This document shows, in pieces, positions 6,989 through 15,089 of a stretch of DNA of 55,304 nt. Source of the DNA: Leuconostoc falkenbergense. Its GTDB lineage: Bacteria; Bacillota; Bacilli; Lactobacillales; Lactobacillaceae. The DNA lies in the NCBI RefSeq assembly GCF_014634805.1, contig NZ_BMBS01000008.1:1-55304 (forward strand), given 5' to 3'. Position 1 is the stretch's first letter; each line of letters begins with the position of its first letter. A model generated the notes under the pieces. That model searched no databases and was not told the origin of the DNA. It worked only from the letters and a program-made list of their open reading frames with translations. Both the position numbers and the translations under genes were made by a program.

Positions 6989-9121
6989 TTAGTTTTGTTT
7001 CTTAAACTTTTTACTGATTGCACCAAGCAAACCAAGACTAGCAATAGTTGCCATAAATCCTAACACTGCCCCACTACCTTGCTCATTAGCATTGGTATGT
7101 GGCAAAATGCTTGCCGTTTCAACTGCCTTTGGTGTTTCTGGTGTGGCTGTCTTCTCAACTTTCGGTGTCTTCTTAATGTTGTAATAATGCACCTCAACCT
7201 TTTGTGGTTGTGGCTTATCAGCATTTGGCATATCCGCAACCGTTACCTTTTTAACACTGGCAACTGGTACAGCAGGTTCTTGTCCCTTTTCAGGTGCCAC
7301 AACTTGTACATGATGAACCGTTGCTTTTGGTGCCGTAGGCTTCACTGGATCCTGTTCATAAGTAGGTACCTTTGGCGCTACGTTAGTATTCTTAATTTGC
7401 GTTGAAACTTGACCATGCGTATTCCAGATCCAGTTATCATCAACAACCAATACCTGTGTCAAAGGACTAGTCTCATTTGGTGAGATTTTGAAAGTCTTGT
7501 TAATTTGAGCGGTCTTATTGATTGTCTTTGAAAATGTCGTGTTGCCGTCATGGTAAACCGAAAATAGCTCGTTGCCGTCATTGTCATAGACGTGGAAGTT
7601 GATATTTTGGTTAACCGCTTGGTTTTGATAAGCATTAGTATACGTATATGAATACAATTCAATTGATGAAATCGTCACGGTTTCTGTGCCGTCACCATTT
7701 GAAACAATCTTCCAATTGATGTTACCTTTCAAAACACCATGACCAATGATATGCACACCGTCGTTCATATCGTGTTCCAACGTAAACTCACCTGTTTTTT
7801 GATCAACAGTGGCATTCATAAAGGTTTGATATTGACCAGATGAAGCGTCAGTTTGCGTTTGGGCTGTCATGCTTGTCGTATGGTTAGTCCCATTCATATA
7901 GTCTTCAAGCGCTTTTTCATAGACTGCTTTTTTATCAGCATTTGCCTTATCAACTGCTGCCTTTTGTGCTTCATAATCTGCAACTTGCTTTTGATATTCA
8001 GCCGTCAATTTAACGAGTGTGGCTTGATCAGCCTTGTCACTAGCGACACCGCTGGCAACTGCTTGTTTATACAAATCAAGGTTATAAGCCATTGTGTCTA
8101 ACAAATCTTGACCCTCTAATCCAGTCAAATCTTTGTATTTTGGTGAAACCTTTGAGATTTCAACGCTCACATCAAGCCCTGTATTTTTACTTGCCTCAAC
8201 CTGCTTATCAAGGTCTGATGTTGCATTATTCAAATCAGTTTCGCCCTGTTTAACCGCTTCATCATGATCAGCATTAGCTTTAGCATAATCGGCTTGCTTT
8301 TGTTGGTATTCTGCCGTCAACTTAGCCAATGTTTCAGTATCAGCTTTTTCACTTGCCACACCGTCTGCGATTGCTTGCTTATACAGGTTAATGTTATAAG
8401 CCATTGCGTCTAACAAATCTTGACCCTCTAATCCAGACAAGTCCTTATATTCAGGTGAAGATTGTGCGACTTCAACGTTGACTTTAATACCAGCTTTTTC
8501 ACTAGTATCAATTTGACTATCAAGGTCTGACGTTGCCTGGTCTAAATCAGCTTGTCCCTGGGTAGTAGCGTATTTTTGATCCGTTGTTGCCTTGTCATAA
8601 GCTTGATCATTAGCTTGTTGCTTTGCCGTAGCGTCTTTAACCGCTTGGTCTTGCTTATTCAAGTCAGATAGCACTTCATCTGTTTTTGATGAAGCGTTGT
8701 CATCATTGATTGTGACATCAGTTGTCTGACCAGTCGTCACATCAACGCCAGCCTTTGAAGCTGTATCTGCGTCATCCTTAACAGTATCTTGTGCCTTATC
8801 AACACTATCTTTTGCCTGGTCTTGTGTCACATTTGAACCAGCAGTTGTTGGCACAGTGCTTTTTTCAGCAGTTGATGAAACGGTATCAGCCTTAGCCGTA
8901 TCATCAGTTTTAGTCTGATCAGTTGATGAAGCAGTCAATTGCACTTGCTTATCATCTTGCGCTGTGTCAGACGTTTTTACGGCTTGTGCGTCAGTGTTTG
9001 AAACTGTATCAGCGCTTACTTGTGTGGTATTAGCACTCACAGCAACACCAGCTACCGCAACAGCTCCGATTACCCACAACTTACCCGACTTATACAACTT
9101 GTATGTTTTTGAATTTTCCAT
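6989..9121 (-). CDS. Large LPxTN-anchored adhesin, antigen I/II or aggregation-substance type
   Basis: The 710-residue precursor starts with a KxYKxGKxW-type signal (KTYKLYKSGKLW), ending near 38 at SADT. A Thr/Asp/Lys-rich helical region carries two repeats, about residues 205-295 and 305-400, each with a 'YKDLxGLEGQDLLDxMAYN' core, like the alanine-rich helices of streptococcal antigen I/II. The beta-rich domain at about 410-580 recalls the GbpC/Spa adhesin fold. A Pro-rich region, LPHTN, a membrane span and KKFKKQN follow. Enterococcal PrgB is a comparable plasmid-borne protein that clumps mating cells. A role in mating aggregation is inferred from position between conD and conE. Confidence 0.8.
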   Translation of the reverse strand: MENSKTYKLYKSGKLWVIGAVAVAGVAVSANTTQVSADTVSNTDAQAVKTSDTAQDDKQVQLTASSTDQTKTDDTAKADTVSSTAEKSTVPTTAGSNVTQDQAKDSVDKAQDTVKDDADTASKAGVDVTTGQTTDVTINDDNASSKTDEVLSDLNKQDQAVKDATAKQQANDQAYDKATTDQKYATTQGQADLDQATSDLDSQIDTSEKAGIKVNVEVAQSSPEYKDLSGLEGQDLLDAMAYNINLYKQAIADGVASEKADTETLAKLTAEYQQKQADYAKANADHDEAVKQGETDLNNATSDLDKQVEASKNTGLDVSVEISKVSPKYKDLTGLEGQDLLDTMAYNLDLYKQAVASGVASDKADQATLVKLTAEYQKQVADYEAQKAAVDKANADKKAVYEKALEDYMNGTNHTTSMTAQTQTDASSGQYQTFMNATVDQKTGEFTLEHDMNDGVHIIGHGVLKGNINWKIVSNGDGTETVTISSIELYSYTYTNAYQNQAVNQNINFHVYDNDGNELFSVYHDGNTTFSKTINKTAQINKTFKISPNETSPLTQVLVVDDNWIWNTHGQVSTQIKNTNVAPKVPTYEQDPVKPTAPKATVHHVQVVAPEKGQEPAVPVASVKKVTVADMPNADKPQPQKVEVHYYNIKKTPKVEKTATPETPKAVETASILPHTNANEQGSGAVLGFMATIASLGLLGAISKKFKKQN

Positions 9122-9183
9122 AATGAACTTAAATATAAAGAGCTATATTTTTTATCTCTATCCTTTCTGATTTTCAACGTCAA

Positions 9184-9552
9184 TCACGACTTTTGATTTT
9201 TTTGATACGCTTTTAATTGATGTTGATATTGTTTCAACTGCTTACAATAAACTTTAGCTTGATGTCGATTTTGCTTGTTTACTTGCTTCATAGATTTTTG
9301 AAAATAACCATTGGCTAATTGCAGTCTTGTCTCAATGTCTGCCGTATCGTCTTGAAGACGATTGATTAAATGCAAACCTCTAAATGTTCGCTGTACTAAA
9401 ATAAATAAAATGGTCATCACAGTAGCGATTATCATTGCAACGTGACATGATTGACCAAAACTCATAAAGAGTAACAAAATCGGTAATGTAAAACCAACAT
9501 AAACCAACCATGTCACTGCTATAAAGATTAAATACACTAACTTGTTGACCAT
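9184..9552 (-). CDS. Small membrane protein of the conjugation operon (122 aa)
   Basis: The start is placed at the ATG at 9550-9552, preceded by GGGA, since the longer reading begins with TTG inside a hairpin. Two membrane segments (about 5-28 and 33-53) are followed by a basic, Gln/Lys-rich cytoplasmic tail (KQVNKQNRHQAKVYCKQLKQ). No family recognised. The position right after TcpE suggests an accessory membrane component of the transfer machine. Confidence 0.6.
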   Translation of the reverse strand: MVNKLVYLIFIAVTWLVYVGFTLPILLLFMSFGQSCHVAMIIATVMTILFILVQRTFRGLHLINRLQDDTADIETRLQLANGYFQKSMKQVNKQNRHQAKVYCKQLKQYQHQLKAYQKNQKS

Positions 9553-9563
9553 TTCTAATCCCA

Positions 9564-9588
9564 AAGACAACTAATGTTTAGTTGTCTT
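9564..9588. repeat. Intercistronic 11-bp hairpin at the TcpE stop codon
   Basis: AAGACAACTAA (9564-9574) and TTAGTTGTCTT (9578-9588) form a perfect hairpin with a 3-nt loop. It contains the TcpE stop codon and lacks a T-run, so it is a candidate RNA-processing or stability element separating the transfer genes from the cargo block. Confidence 0.55.
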
Positions 9589-10027
9589 CTGCCTTTCTAA
9601 TTTCTTGATTTGACTCTATAATGACTGGCGTGTCCGCCATGTGACTAACTTCAAAATAGCCAGTTGGCAAGACACGATCATGATAATAAACCGTTCGATT
9701 AAGTATTCTTTTAATACCAAATGTCGCAATTGAAATAGCATACTGCACTAATCCTAATCCGTCAGGCTTAACTCTGTTTGATAAAGAGACAATCCCAACA
9801 GGCATCGCAATATATGCGCCCACATCAACTAATTTACCTAAGTCAGAGTTAGCATGATAAAAGGCTTGCAATGGTACGTGAAAAATAAGATAAATCACCA
9901 CAACTGAAGCGAAAAATATAACTGCTGGCTTCAAACTAATCCCAACAGGTAGGCTATATTCATCTGAAATTTTGCGAATGACAATATCTTGCTTCAAGGC
10001 TTTTTGATAGTTATAAACTTCTGCCAT
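9578..10027 (-). CDS. TcpE/ConD-family conjugal transfer membrane protein
   Basis: The start is the ATG at 10025-10027 (MAEVYNYQKAL), which begins 1 bp after the preceding stop; the longer open frame overlaps the upstream gene in another frame and is not used. The 149-residue protein has an N-terminal YNYxKAL motif, membrane segments at about 35-55 and 65-85, and a basic C-terminal half (GIKRILNRTVYYHDR). This matches TcpE proteins such as Tn916 Orf17 and ICEBs1 ConD, inner-membrane parts of the channel. Confidence 0.75.
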   Translation of the reverse strand: MAEVYNYQKALKQDIVIRKISDEYSLPVGISLKPAVIFFASVVVIYLIFHVPLQAFYHANSDLGKLVDVGAYIAMPVGIVSLSNRVKPDGLGLVQYAISIATFGIKRILNRTVYYHDRVLPTGYFEVSHMADTPVIIESNQEIRKAEDN

Positions 10028-10028
10028 A

Positions 10029-10295
10029 TTAACCAAATATATTTTTAAAGATACCACCAATAGAATTAAGGACAGTATCTGGACTTTTAACAACGAAGTA
10101 GACCAAACCACCAACAGCAAGGCTGACTATTATTTGTCCAATTGACCCTTTAATAAAGTGTCTGACAACTAAATACATAATACCCATTGCAATAAACGCT
10201 GATACCCAACCAGCTACTTCTGATTGAAGACCCGTAAAGCTAATAGATCCCGTGGGAATTTGAAACATAAAATTTGTTACGATTGCTTTCATCAT
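10029..10295 (-). CDS. ConC/TcpD-like small membrane protein (88 aa)
   Basis: GAGGAGG precedes ATGATG. The protein has two hydrophobic segments (about 25-45 and 53-72) separated by the basic loop RHFIKGS and a Gly-rich end. Size, topology and position between the TcpC and TcpE genes match ICEBs1 ConC or clostridial TcpD, small channel proteins. Sequence motifs are weak, so the assignment rests mainly on synteny. Confidence 0.6.
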   Translation of the reverse strand: MMKAIVTNFMFQIPTGSISFTGLQSEVAGWVSAFIAMGIMYLVVRHFIKGSIGQIIVSLAVGGLVYFVVKSPDTVLNSIGGIFKNIFG

Positions 10296-10304
10296 AACCT
10301 CCTC

Positions 10305-11276
10305 TTAATTTAATAGACCGCCTTGTGTGTGGATCATCTTAACGACATAATAGGTTGATCCCTTTGGCGAAACGGTCAAGGTAATCTGTTCTGAATGTTC
10401 AAGCTTTGTTTCTGTATCGGTTAGTGTCAAAAGATACTTAATGCTCATGCTATTCTGAGAACCTGAAACGTTGACTTGATTAATACTCTTAACGGCGTAT
10501 TGTCCCTCTAGTCCCTCTGGCTCTTTCATGATTAAGGACATATCACTAGCTTTTGAACTCACATACTTCTCACTAAAGGCTTGTACAAACTTTTGAACCT
10601 TATCACTGCTTGCCAACGTGGCATTATTGGTATCATCTTGATCAATCTTGCCAACATGTCCGACAATATCTTGTTCGGTTGTGGCATAAGGTAACGCCAA
10701 AACAGTGTACTGCCCTGCTTTTTGAGCAAAAGGCAAATTAAAAACGCGAATAATTGTATTTTTATCGTTGCCAACCGTATAGCCAACTTGATACTGTGCA
10801 ATCTTCACGTCATTTTTGGTAAACGTATTTAATAATCTGGATCCCACATACGTCTCTTTTTGCGAGTCCTGATTATCATAAATTGTGCTACTGATATTAG
10901 TGGCAAAATACTTTTTTAAGGCTTTCAAACGTTTTTGCTTATCATCATCATTATCTGACTGCGTGAAATAGGTTTGAAAAAAACCTTGCGCATAACGATT
11001 AAGACTAGGTGAATAAACACTTTGTCCCATACTAGCTTTTTCTAGCTTGTCATCATACGTTTTCATCTTAGCAATCAACTTATGATTAGTTTGACTCACA
11101 TTACTAGCTTTAATAAAAGCAACTGCACCACTCAAACCAACTAACACCAGGGCAATTTTAACAAAACGCCTAATCCATTTGCCCCGTTTTTGGACTTTGG
11201 CATAAGGCAATGATTGGTCTGGCTTATCACGAGACTTGACATAACCCTTTTTGATTGACTTTAACTTATCAAACAC
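10305..11276 (-). CDS. TcpC/ConB-family conjugal transfer protein
   Basis: The 323-residue bitopic protein has a basic cytoplasmic N-terminus, one membrane segment at about 38-58 and a large extracytoplasmic part that would hold the two NTF2-like domains of TcpC (clostridial pCW3) and ConB (ICEBs1). It begins with GTG and has only a distant GGGGG ribosome site, so translation may depend on the gene just upstream. The family forms a VirB8-like scaffold of the secretion channel. Confidence 0.75.
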   Translation of the reverse strand: MFDKLKSIKKGYVKSRDKPDQSLPYAKVQKRGKWIRRFVKIALVLVGLSGAVAFIKASNVSQTNHKLIAKMKTYDDKLEKASMGQSVYSPSLNRYAQGFFQTYFTQSDNDDDKQKRLKALKKYFATNISSTIYDNQDSQKETYVGSRLLNTFTKNDVKIAQYQVGYTVGNDKNTIIRVFNLPFAQKAGQYTVLALPYATTEQDIVGHVGKIDQDDTNNATLASSDKVQKFVQAFSEKYVSSKASDMSLIMKEPEGLEGQYAVKSINQVNVSGSQNSMSIKYLLTLTDTETKLEHSEQITLTVSPKGSTYYVVKMIHTQGGLLN

Positions 11277-11281
11277 AAATT

Positions 11282-11581
11282 TTACATACCCCCAAACCGA
11301 TCTACTTTTTGCGTAATTTCTTCTACCAAATTGATGACGTTATCCGCCACCTTTGGCAACGACTTATATTGCTTGTTCAATACAGACAAGTTACGACGTA
11401 GGCTAGATAAGTCATCACCAATTAAATCACTCCACTTTGGATCATTTTCCATGATTTCCTTAGCTTTGTTCACGGCAGCATACAAATTACCATCTTCAAT
11501 TTTTGACAATGCCTTGAAGTTAAGGGCTTCGGTTGCAGTAGCGCTAAGTGCTTTTTTGAATTGTGTTCCTTGTTCTGACAT
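11282..11581 (-). CDS. Small helical ICE protein of unknown function (99 aa)
   Basis: The ATG at 11579-11581 has a perfect GGAGG 8 nt upstream; the longer frame starts with TTG inside that site and is rejected. The protein is soluble and mostly helical (EALNFKALSKIEDGNLYAAVNKAKEIM). It sits between the relaxase and TcpC genes, where ICEBs1 has small ydcS/ydcT genes. Family not recognised. Confidence 0.6.
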   Translation of the reverse strand: MSEQGTQFKKALSATATEALNFKALSKIEDGNLYAAVNKAKEIMENDPKWSDLIGDDLSSLRRNLSVLNKQYKSLPKVADNVINLVEEITQKVDRFGGM

Positions 11582-11606
11582 CTGTGTGTCCTCCAATTTT
11601 TAACTT

Positions 11607-12794
11607 TTAAAAAGGTAAGTTGACCTTTTCGGCAACTGATAACAATTTCTTTTGACGCGGACTTAATTCTGCGTCATCAATAATTTCATCTATCGTTTCT
11701 TGACCAAAATATAGGATCAAGGCTTTTAACGTTGGTGCAACTTGTGTAATAAACCAATCAAGCGAACGCGCCATAGATAAATCGACTGGTTGAGCAACAT
11801 ACTCAACCACACTAGCCTGTTGCAAAAAGGCACGCCATGGCGCCCATTGCTGTAACTTATCGATCTCTTTCTGCGCCATTTTATCAACGGGCACATCATA
11901 GAATCTAACGTATTCTTGAAAGTAGGCAAATAATTCGGGTCCGACTTTACGTTTTTCGACAAGGTGCTGGGCTAGTGTTTGCGCACGATCCTGCTTTAAT
12001 TCAATTTCATAACGATTTTTTATGCCAATTTCTTCATGCGGAATATGTCTTTTAGTTGCCTGTTCCTTGTCTTTTTCATAAAAACGAAAGAAAACTTGAC
12101 CACTTCGGGAACCAAAATACATGGTTGCACCACCTGATTGACCATTACCAATAAAGGTTGGCTCACTTCTAAATTTTTGCGTGTAGCGTTTTGCTTCAAC
12201 AATCTTGTAGAGATCAAAAATGTTAAAAATTCGTTCCATATCGTTAAAAGCATAATCAATTCGTGTCACATGACCACCGTTATCCAAAGCAAAGCTTAGA
12301 AAACCAAAAATATTTCTATCTTGTTGCATGAGCATATTTTCCAAGATACGTATGCCTTGCCCTGATACTGTGATCAAACTTTCTGGCGCGTCTTTTTTGC
12401 CATACACCGTGATAAATGCTTGACCTGCAAAAGCGTAGGTAATTGAATAGCCAAAACGTCCGCCGTCACGTCGAATAAATAAGTCATATCCTGACTGTAA
12501 AAGCGTTTTTACTAGCCATTCCGCAGTACGCATTTTAAACGAAATACTTAGATAATCCAGCCATAAGCTCATGCCGTCTGCATTCAACAACACTCTCAGC
12601 GTATGCCGTTGATCTGCATTTAATAATCTGGCAATCACCTCATCACTACGTTCAATTTTATTGATGTAAGTGGGGCGCGACACGTTCAAAAATAAAGCCA
12701 TTTGCGCCTGGGTTAATTCGAGTTCTTGTCGAAACGCAACCAAATCAACACCCGTGGTTGTTTCATAATCTAACTTAAAATATTTCTCTGACAT
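11607..12794 (-). CDS. MobT/NicK-type relaxase with N-terminal HTH
   Basis: The 395-residue protein starts with an XRE-like helix-turn-helix (about 18-50, LTQAQMALFLNVSRPTYINK) followed by the Rep_trans domain: VTRIDYAFND near 170-179 and YFGSRSGQVFFRFYEK near 224-239, with later conserved RYEIELK. Tn916 Orf20 and ICEBs1 NicK share these motifs. They nick oriT, become covalently attached through a tyrosine and also support rolling-circle replication of the excised circle. The oriT-like hairpin lies about 480 bp upstream, as expected. Confidence 0.9.
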   Translation of the reverse strand: MSEKYFKLDYETTTGVDLVAFRQELELTQAQMALFLNVSRPTYINKIERSDEVIARLLNADQRHTLRVLLNADGMSLWLDYLSISFKMRTAEWLVKTLLQSGYDLFIRRDGGRFGYSITYAFAGQAFITVYGKKDAPESLITVSGQGIRILENMLMQQDRNIFGFLSFALDNGGHVTRIDYAFNDMERIFNIFDLYKIVEAKRYTQKFRSEPTFIGNGQSGGATMYFGSRSGQVFFRFYEKDKEQATKRHIPHEEIGIKNRYEIELKQDRAQTLAQHLVEKRKVGPELFAYFQEYVRFYDVPVDKMAQKEIDKLQQWAPWRAFLQQASVVEYVAQPVDLSMARSLDWFITQVAPTLKALILYFGQETIDEIIDDAELSPRQKKLLSVAEKVNLPF

Positions 12795-13086
12795 GTTTTA
12801 CATGTTTGTAAATAACGTCCCAAATCTGCATACGATCCATTTTTTCATCAACAGACTTTGTAGCAAACGTCATGTACCAATCACCCTCTCCTTTCTGATA
12901 GACCTGTTCTGGATCCACAATAGCCCCCAATGCAAGTGCTGGGGGTAATTTATCACCTGCAACTTGATATACCCGCGTATCAATGACGTGATCGTCTAGA
13001 AAATGACCAAATAAAAACGCATAACCTGTATTATGCGTTGTGCCATATAATTCATTTGGTAGAATACCAAGATATTGATATAACAA
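12775..13086 (-). CDS. Hypothetical protein overlapping the relaxase gene (103 aa)
   Basis: The frame opens with TTG directly after an in-frame stop and GAGG lies about 15 nt upstream, so the start is uncertain. The C-terminus overlaps the relaxase start by 20 bp, indicating translational coupling. The sequence (ELYGTTHNTGYAFLFGHFLDDHVID) has no motif I recognise. It lies between oriT and the relaxase gene and could be a relaxosome accessory protein; that is inference. Confidence 0.5.
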   Translation of the reverse strand: MLYQYLGILPNELYGTTHNTGYAFLFGHFLDDHVIDTRVYQVAGDKLPPALALGAIVDPEQVYQKGEGDWYMTFATKSVDEKMDRMQIWDVIYKHVKHVREIF

Positions 13087-13259
13087 TTATCGTTTAAATA
13101 ACCTCTTTTCTACTTTCATTAGATTAAATCTAATAATTAAGCGTATTTTTCATATTGATTTGTCATTATTACAGACGTTTTTACACGAATATTAAATCGC
13201 TGTAAATCAACGCCCCGTAAGAATGAGGGCTTTTTGCCTGTTGGCTTTTCTGTAAATTT

Positions 13260-13287
13260 ACCCCCCCTATTAGTAATTTGGGGGGTT
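13260..13287 (-). other. oriT: Putative oriT core (nick hairpin)
   Basis: On the plus strand A plus seven C (13261-13267), a TATTAGTAATTT spacer and six G then T form a hairpin. Read on the minus strand it is AACCCCCC-N11-AGGGGGGGTAAAT, closely like the ACCCCCC...CTAACAGGGGGGT nick hairpins of ICEBs1 and Tn916 as I recall them. The cognate MobT/NicK-type relaxase is encoded next door. The exact nick position is not claimed. Confidence 0.75.
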
Positions 13288-13344
13288 GGCGAATTTTACA
13301 ACTGCTTGTACGTTATCCAGCGCACAATCGGCTACAAAGACACA

Positions 13345-13454
13345 ACGGCACGTAATCCCCTTTTCTAACGCCACCAGTCGCGCACCAGCAGAGCTGGGCG
13401 CTTCCTTTTCCACAGCAGAGCTGTTCCATGGCTGAAAAGGGTCAACGTGCCGTA
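13345..13454. repeat. Interrupted inverted repeat enclosing two AGA-loop hairpins
   Basis: The arms 13345-13365 and 13434-13454 are largely complementary (ACGGCACGT...CCCTTTTC). Between them CAGCAGAGCTG occurs twice (13386-13396 and 13413-13423); each can fold as a small hairpin, CCAGC-AGA-GCTGG and ACAGC-AGA-GCTGT. Such structure in the single-stranded transfer DNA would suit a single-strand origin (sso) or a relaxosome site. That role is inference. Confidence 0.6.
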
Positions 13455-13539
13455 AGTGCTTTGCTTAACGCCTCATGCACCCCGACTGCCTACAATCACT
13501 AAATCAAATTAGACCTGCCAAATAACTAATAGGGACTAA

Positions 13540-14634
13540 CTAAAAGTTCAATTCTACATATTTAGCGCTTTTACTATCCAAAAATTCCTTAATCTCACCC
13601 ATTGGCTCAATTGGAACAGCTGGATATTGCTGACCTAATTCATCAAAATATTTAAACGGGACAAAGTCTTTAGGAATAACAGGCGCAAAAAATGATCTGG
13701 CTTGCCCTGGTGTCATTGCTAAATAACCCCACCCCTTTAAATTCTTTGAGAGTTCCTTAAACTGCACTTCGTCAACATCATCAGGGAACATCATAGACAG
13801 TCCACTAGATTTCATCTTACCAAGTGCCACACGGAACTGGAATTGATCACGAGACGCACTCCCAATCGTATCAGCCGTTGGTTTCTGCATAGCAATCGCT
13901 ACAAAGTAACCTAATTGACGACCTAACATCGTAATTTGTCCCAAAATTTGTTGGATCGCTTCACTTTCGTTATATTTCAAACCCGAAACAAACGCACCAA
14001 ATTCATCAAAAACAAAAAAATGTGGTTTCAACCCATACTTACGATAGTTCCCAACATTTTCTTCTAAATTATCATTCAATAGATCATGATATTCACGACC
14101 ACGCTTAATCATTTCCAAATAAAAACGATAAAACGATTTTAAAATACGATCACGACCATAAGTCACACGATATTTTAGTGAAGCGGTTTTACCAAGCACT
14201 GATAAATCAGTCTCTTTTGGATCCGCAACATCAACAATCGCACCACTTTTAATCAGACCATTCAGCAAACTAAACAAAAAGAATGATTTACCAGAACCAG
14301 TATCACCAGAAATAAGTGCCTGAGGATATTTTTCATAATCCCAAACCACCCCTTTCATAATTTCAATCGTATGATCTGTTATGGTCATGTCAGACAACCC
14401 TAAACGTAATCCCAACGGATTAGAAATAAAGTCAAATGACTTAAACCCAAAAATATCATTTGTTCCCACACCGTCCGCAAACAACATAGCCGACATAGGT
14501 TGTGAAATACGTCGATCACGAAAACGATCTTGATACTTTTGTCCGTCCATTGGCAAATAGATTGAAAAACCAACCTTGCCATTATTCTTTAAACTGACTT
14601 TTGGCAGCTTAATTTTTTGTTTTACCAATGCCAA
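13540..14634 (-). CDS. FtsK/ConQ-like coupling protein, ATPase module
   Basis: The 364-residue ORF has Walker A GDTGSGKS at about 107-114, a Walker B-like FFVFDEFGAF near 205-214 and the 'MLGRQLGYFVAIAMQKP' segment characteristic of Tn916 Orf21 and ICEBs1 ConQ. These hexameric pumps bring the relaxosome to the channel. It lacks the N-terminal membrane segments of the family, which are encoded by the preceding ORF overlapping by 13 bp in another frame. The start appears to be TTG with AAAGG only 3 nt away, so either coupled re-initiation or a -1 ribosomal shift may join the two parts. Confidence 0.88.
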   Translation of the reverse strand: MALVKQKIKLPKVSLKNNGKVGFSIYLPMDGQKYQDRFRDRRISQPMSAMLFADGVGTNDIFGFKSFDFISNPLGLRLGLSDMTITDHTIEIMKGVVWDYEKYPQALISGDTGSGKSFFLFSLLNGLIKSGAIVDVADPKETDLSVLGKTASLKYRVTYGRDRILKSFYRFYLEMIKRGREYHDLLNDNLEENVGNYRKYGLKPHFFVFDEFGAFVSGLKYNESEAIQQILGQITMLGRQLGYFVAIAMQKPTADTIGSASRDQFQFRVALGKMKSSGLSMMFPDDVDEVQFKELSKNLKGWGYLAMTPGQARSFFAPVIPKDFVPFKYFDELGQQYPAVPIEPMGEIKEFLDSKSAKYVELNF

Positions 14635-15068
14635 CCACCTTTCTCACCACCCAACTTGAAACTCAAACGGTGTTCTTTTTCATCAACTTCCTTGACCAAA
14701 TAATATTGATTAGCAATTAGCCAATTGGATAGCCTTTCTAAGCGAAAAACAGTCGCCCAAAAACCTTGAAATTGATAAGTCTTCCAATACCAATAACTAG
14801 CACCAAGCACTAAGACCACCATAGCAATCAAAGTTAAATAAAGACCTGGTAACAAACTATTTACAAAAGCCAACCAATCAACCTGTGTAACCAATGCTTT
14901 GGTGAAGCTGACTAACCCTTTACTAGGTGGCATGGTAGCAAGTAACCGAAAAACAATCGTGATTGAAAATACGACCACTGGCACAAGACCAATCGCAATA
15001 AAAACATCACGTCTTAAATGCCTGTGCCAATAATGAACACGGAAACCACGGGGAAATAACTGACTCAT
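14622..15068 (-). CDS. Coupling protein, separate membrane module
   Basis: The 148-residue protein has two membrane segments (about 23-45 and 75-98), and its tail (RLERLSNWLIANQYYLVKEVDEKE) aligns by eye with the linker after the membrane segments of Tn916 Orf21 (HRQKLAKMILENKWY). It ends in GGEKGGWHW and overlaps the ATPase ORF by 13 bp. AGGAAAGGGG gives a strong ribosome site. The two ORFs together (512 residues) cover the normal single protein (about 460), so this looks like a natural split or a frameshift. Confidence 0.7.
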   Translation of the reverse strand: MSQLFPRGFRVHYWHRHLRRDVFIAIGLVPVVVFSITIVFRLLATMPPSKGLVSFTKALVTQVDWLAFVNSLLPGLYLTLIAMVVLVLGASYWYWKTYQFQGFWATVFRLERLSNWLIANQYYLVKEVDEKEHRLSFKLGGEKGGWHW

Positions 15069-15089
15069 TGATTAACCCCTTTCCTGCCA

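Larger units (their letters stand above)
13087..13539. other. Non-coding oriT region between coupling-protein and relaxase genes
   Basis: No gene is supported here. The stretch holds the oriT-like hairpin (13260-13287), a long interrupted inverted repeat with two small hairpins (13345-13454) and a weak GCCC/GGGC hairpin with TTTTT near 13212-13235. It is more GC-rich than its surroundings. Position between orf21-like and orf20-like genes equals that of oriT in Tn916. Confidence 0.75.

Noticed and set aside
9578-10120. 180-codon version of the TcpE gene
   Set aside because: Its extra N-terminus overlaps the ConC-like gene in another frame; ATG 10025-10027 starts 1 bp after that gene's stop.
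13212-13235. A terminator in the oriT region
   Set aside because: The stem is only GCCC/GGGC with mismatches; too weak to call as a separate feature.
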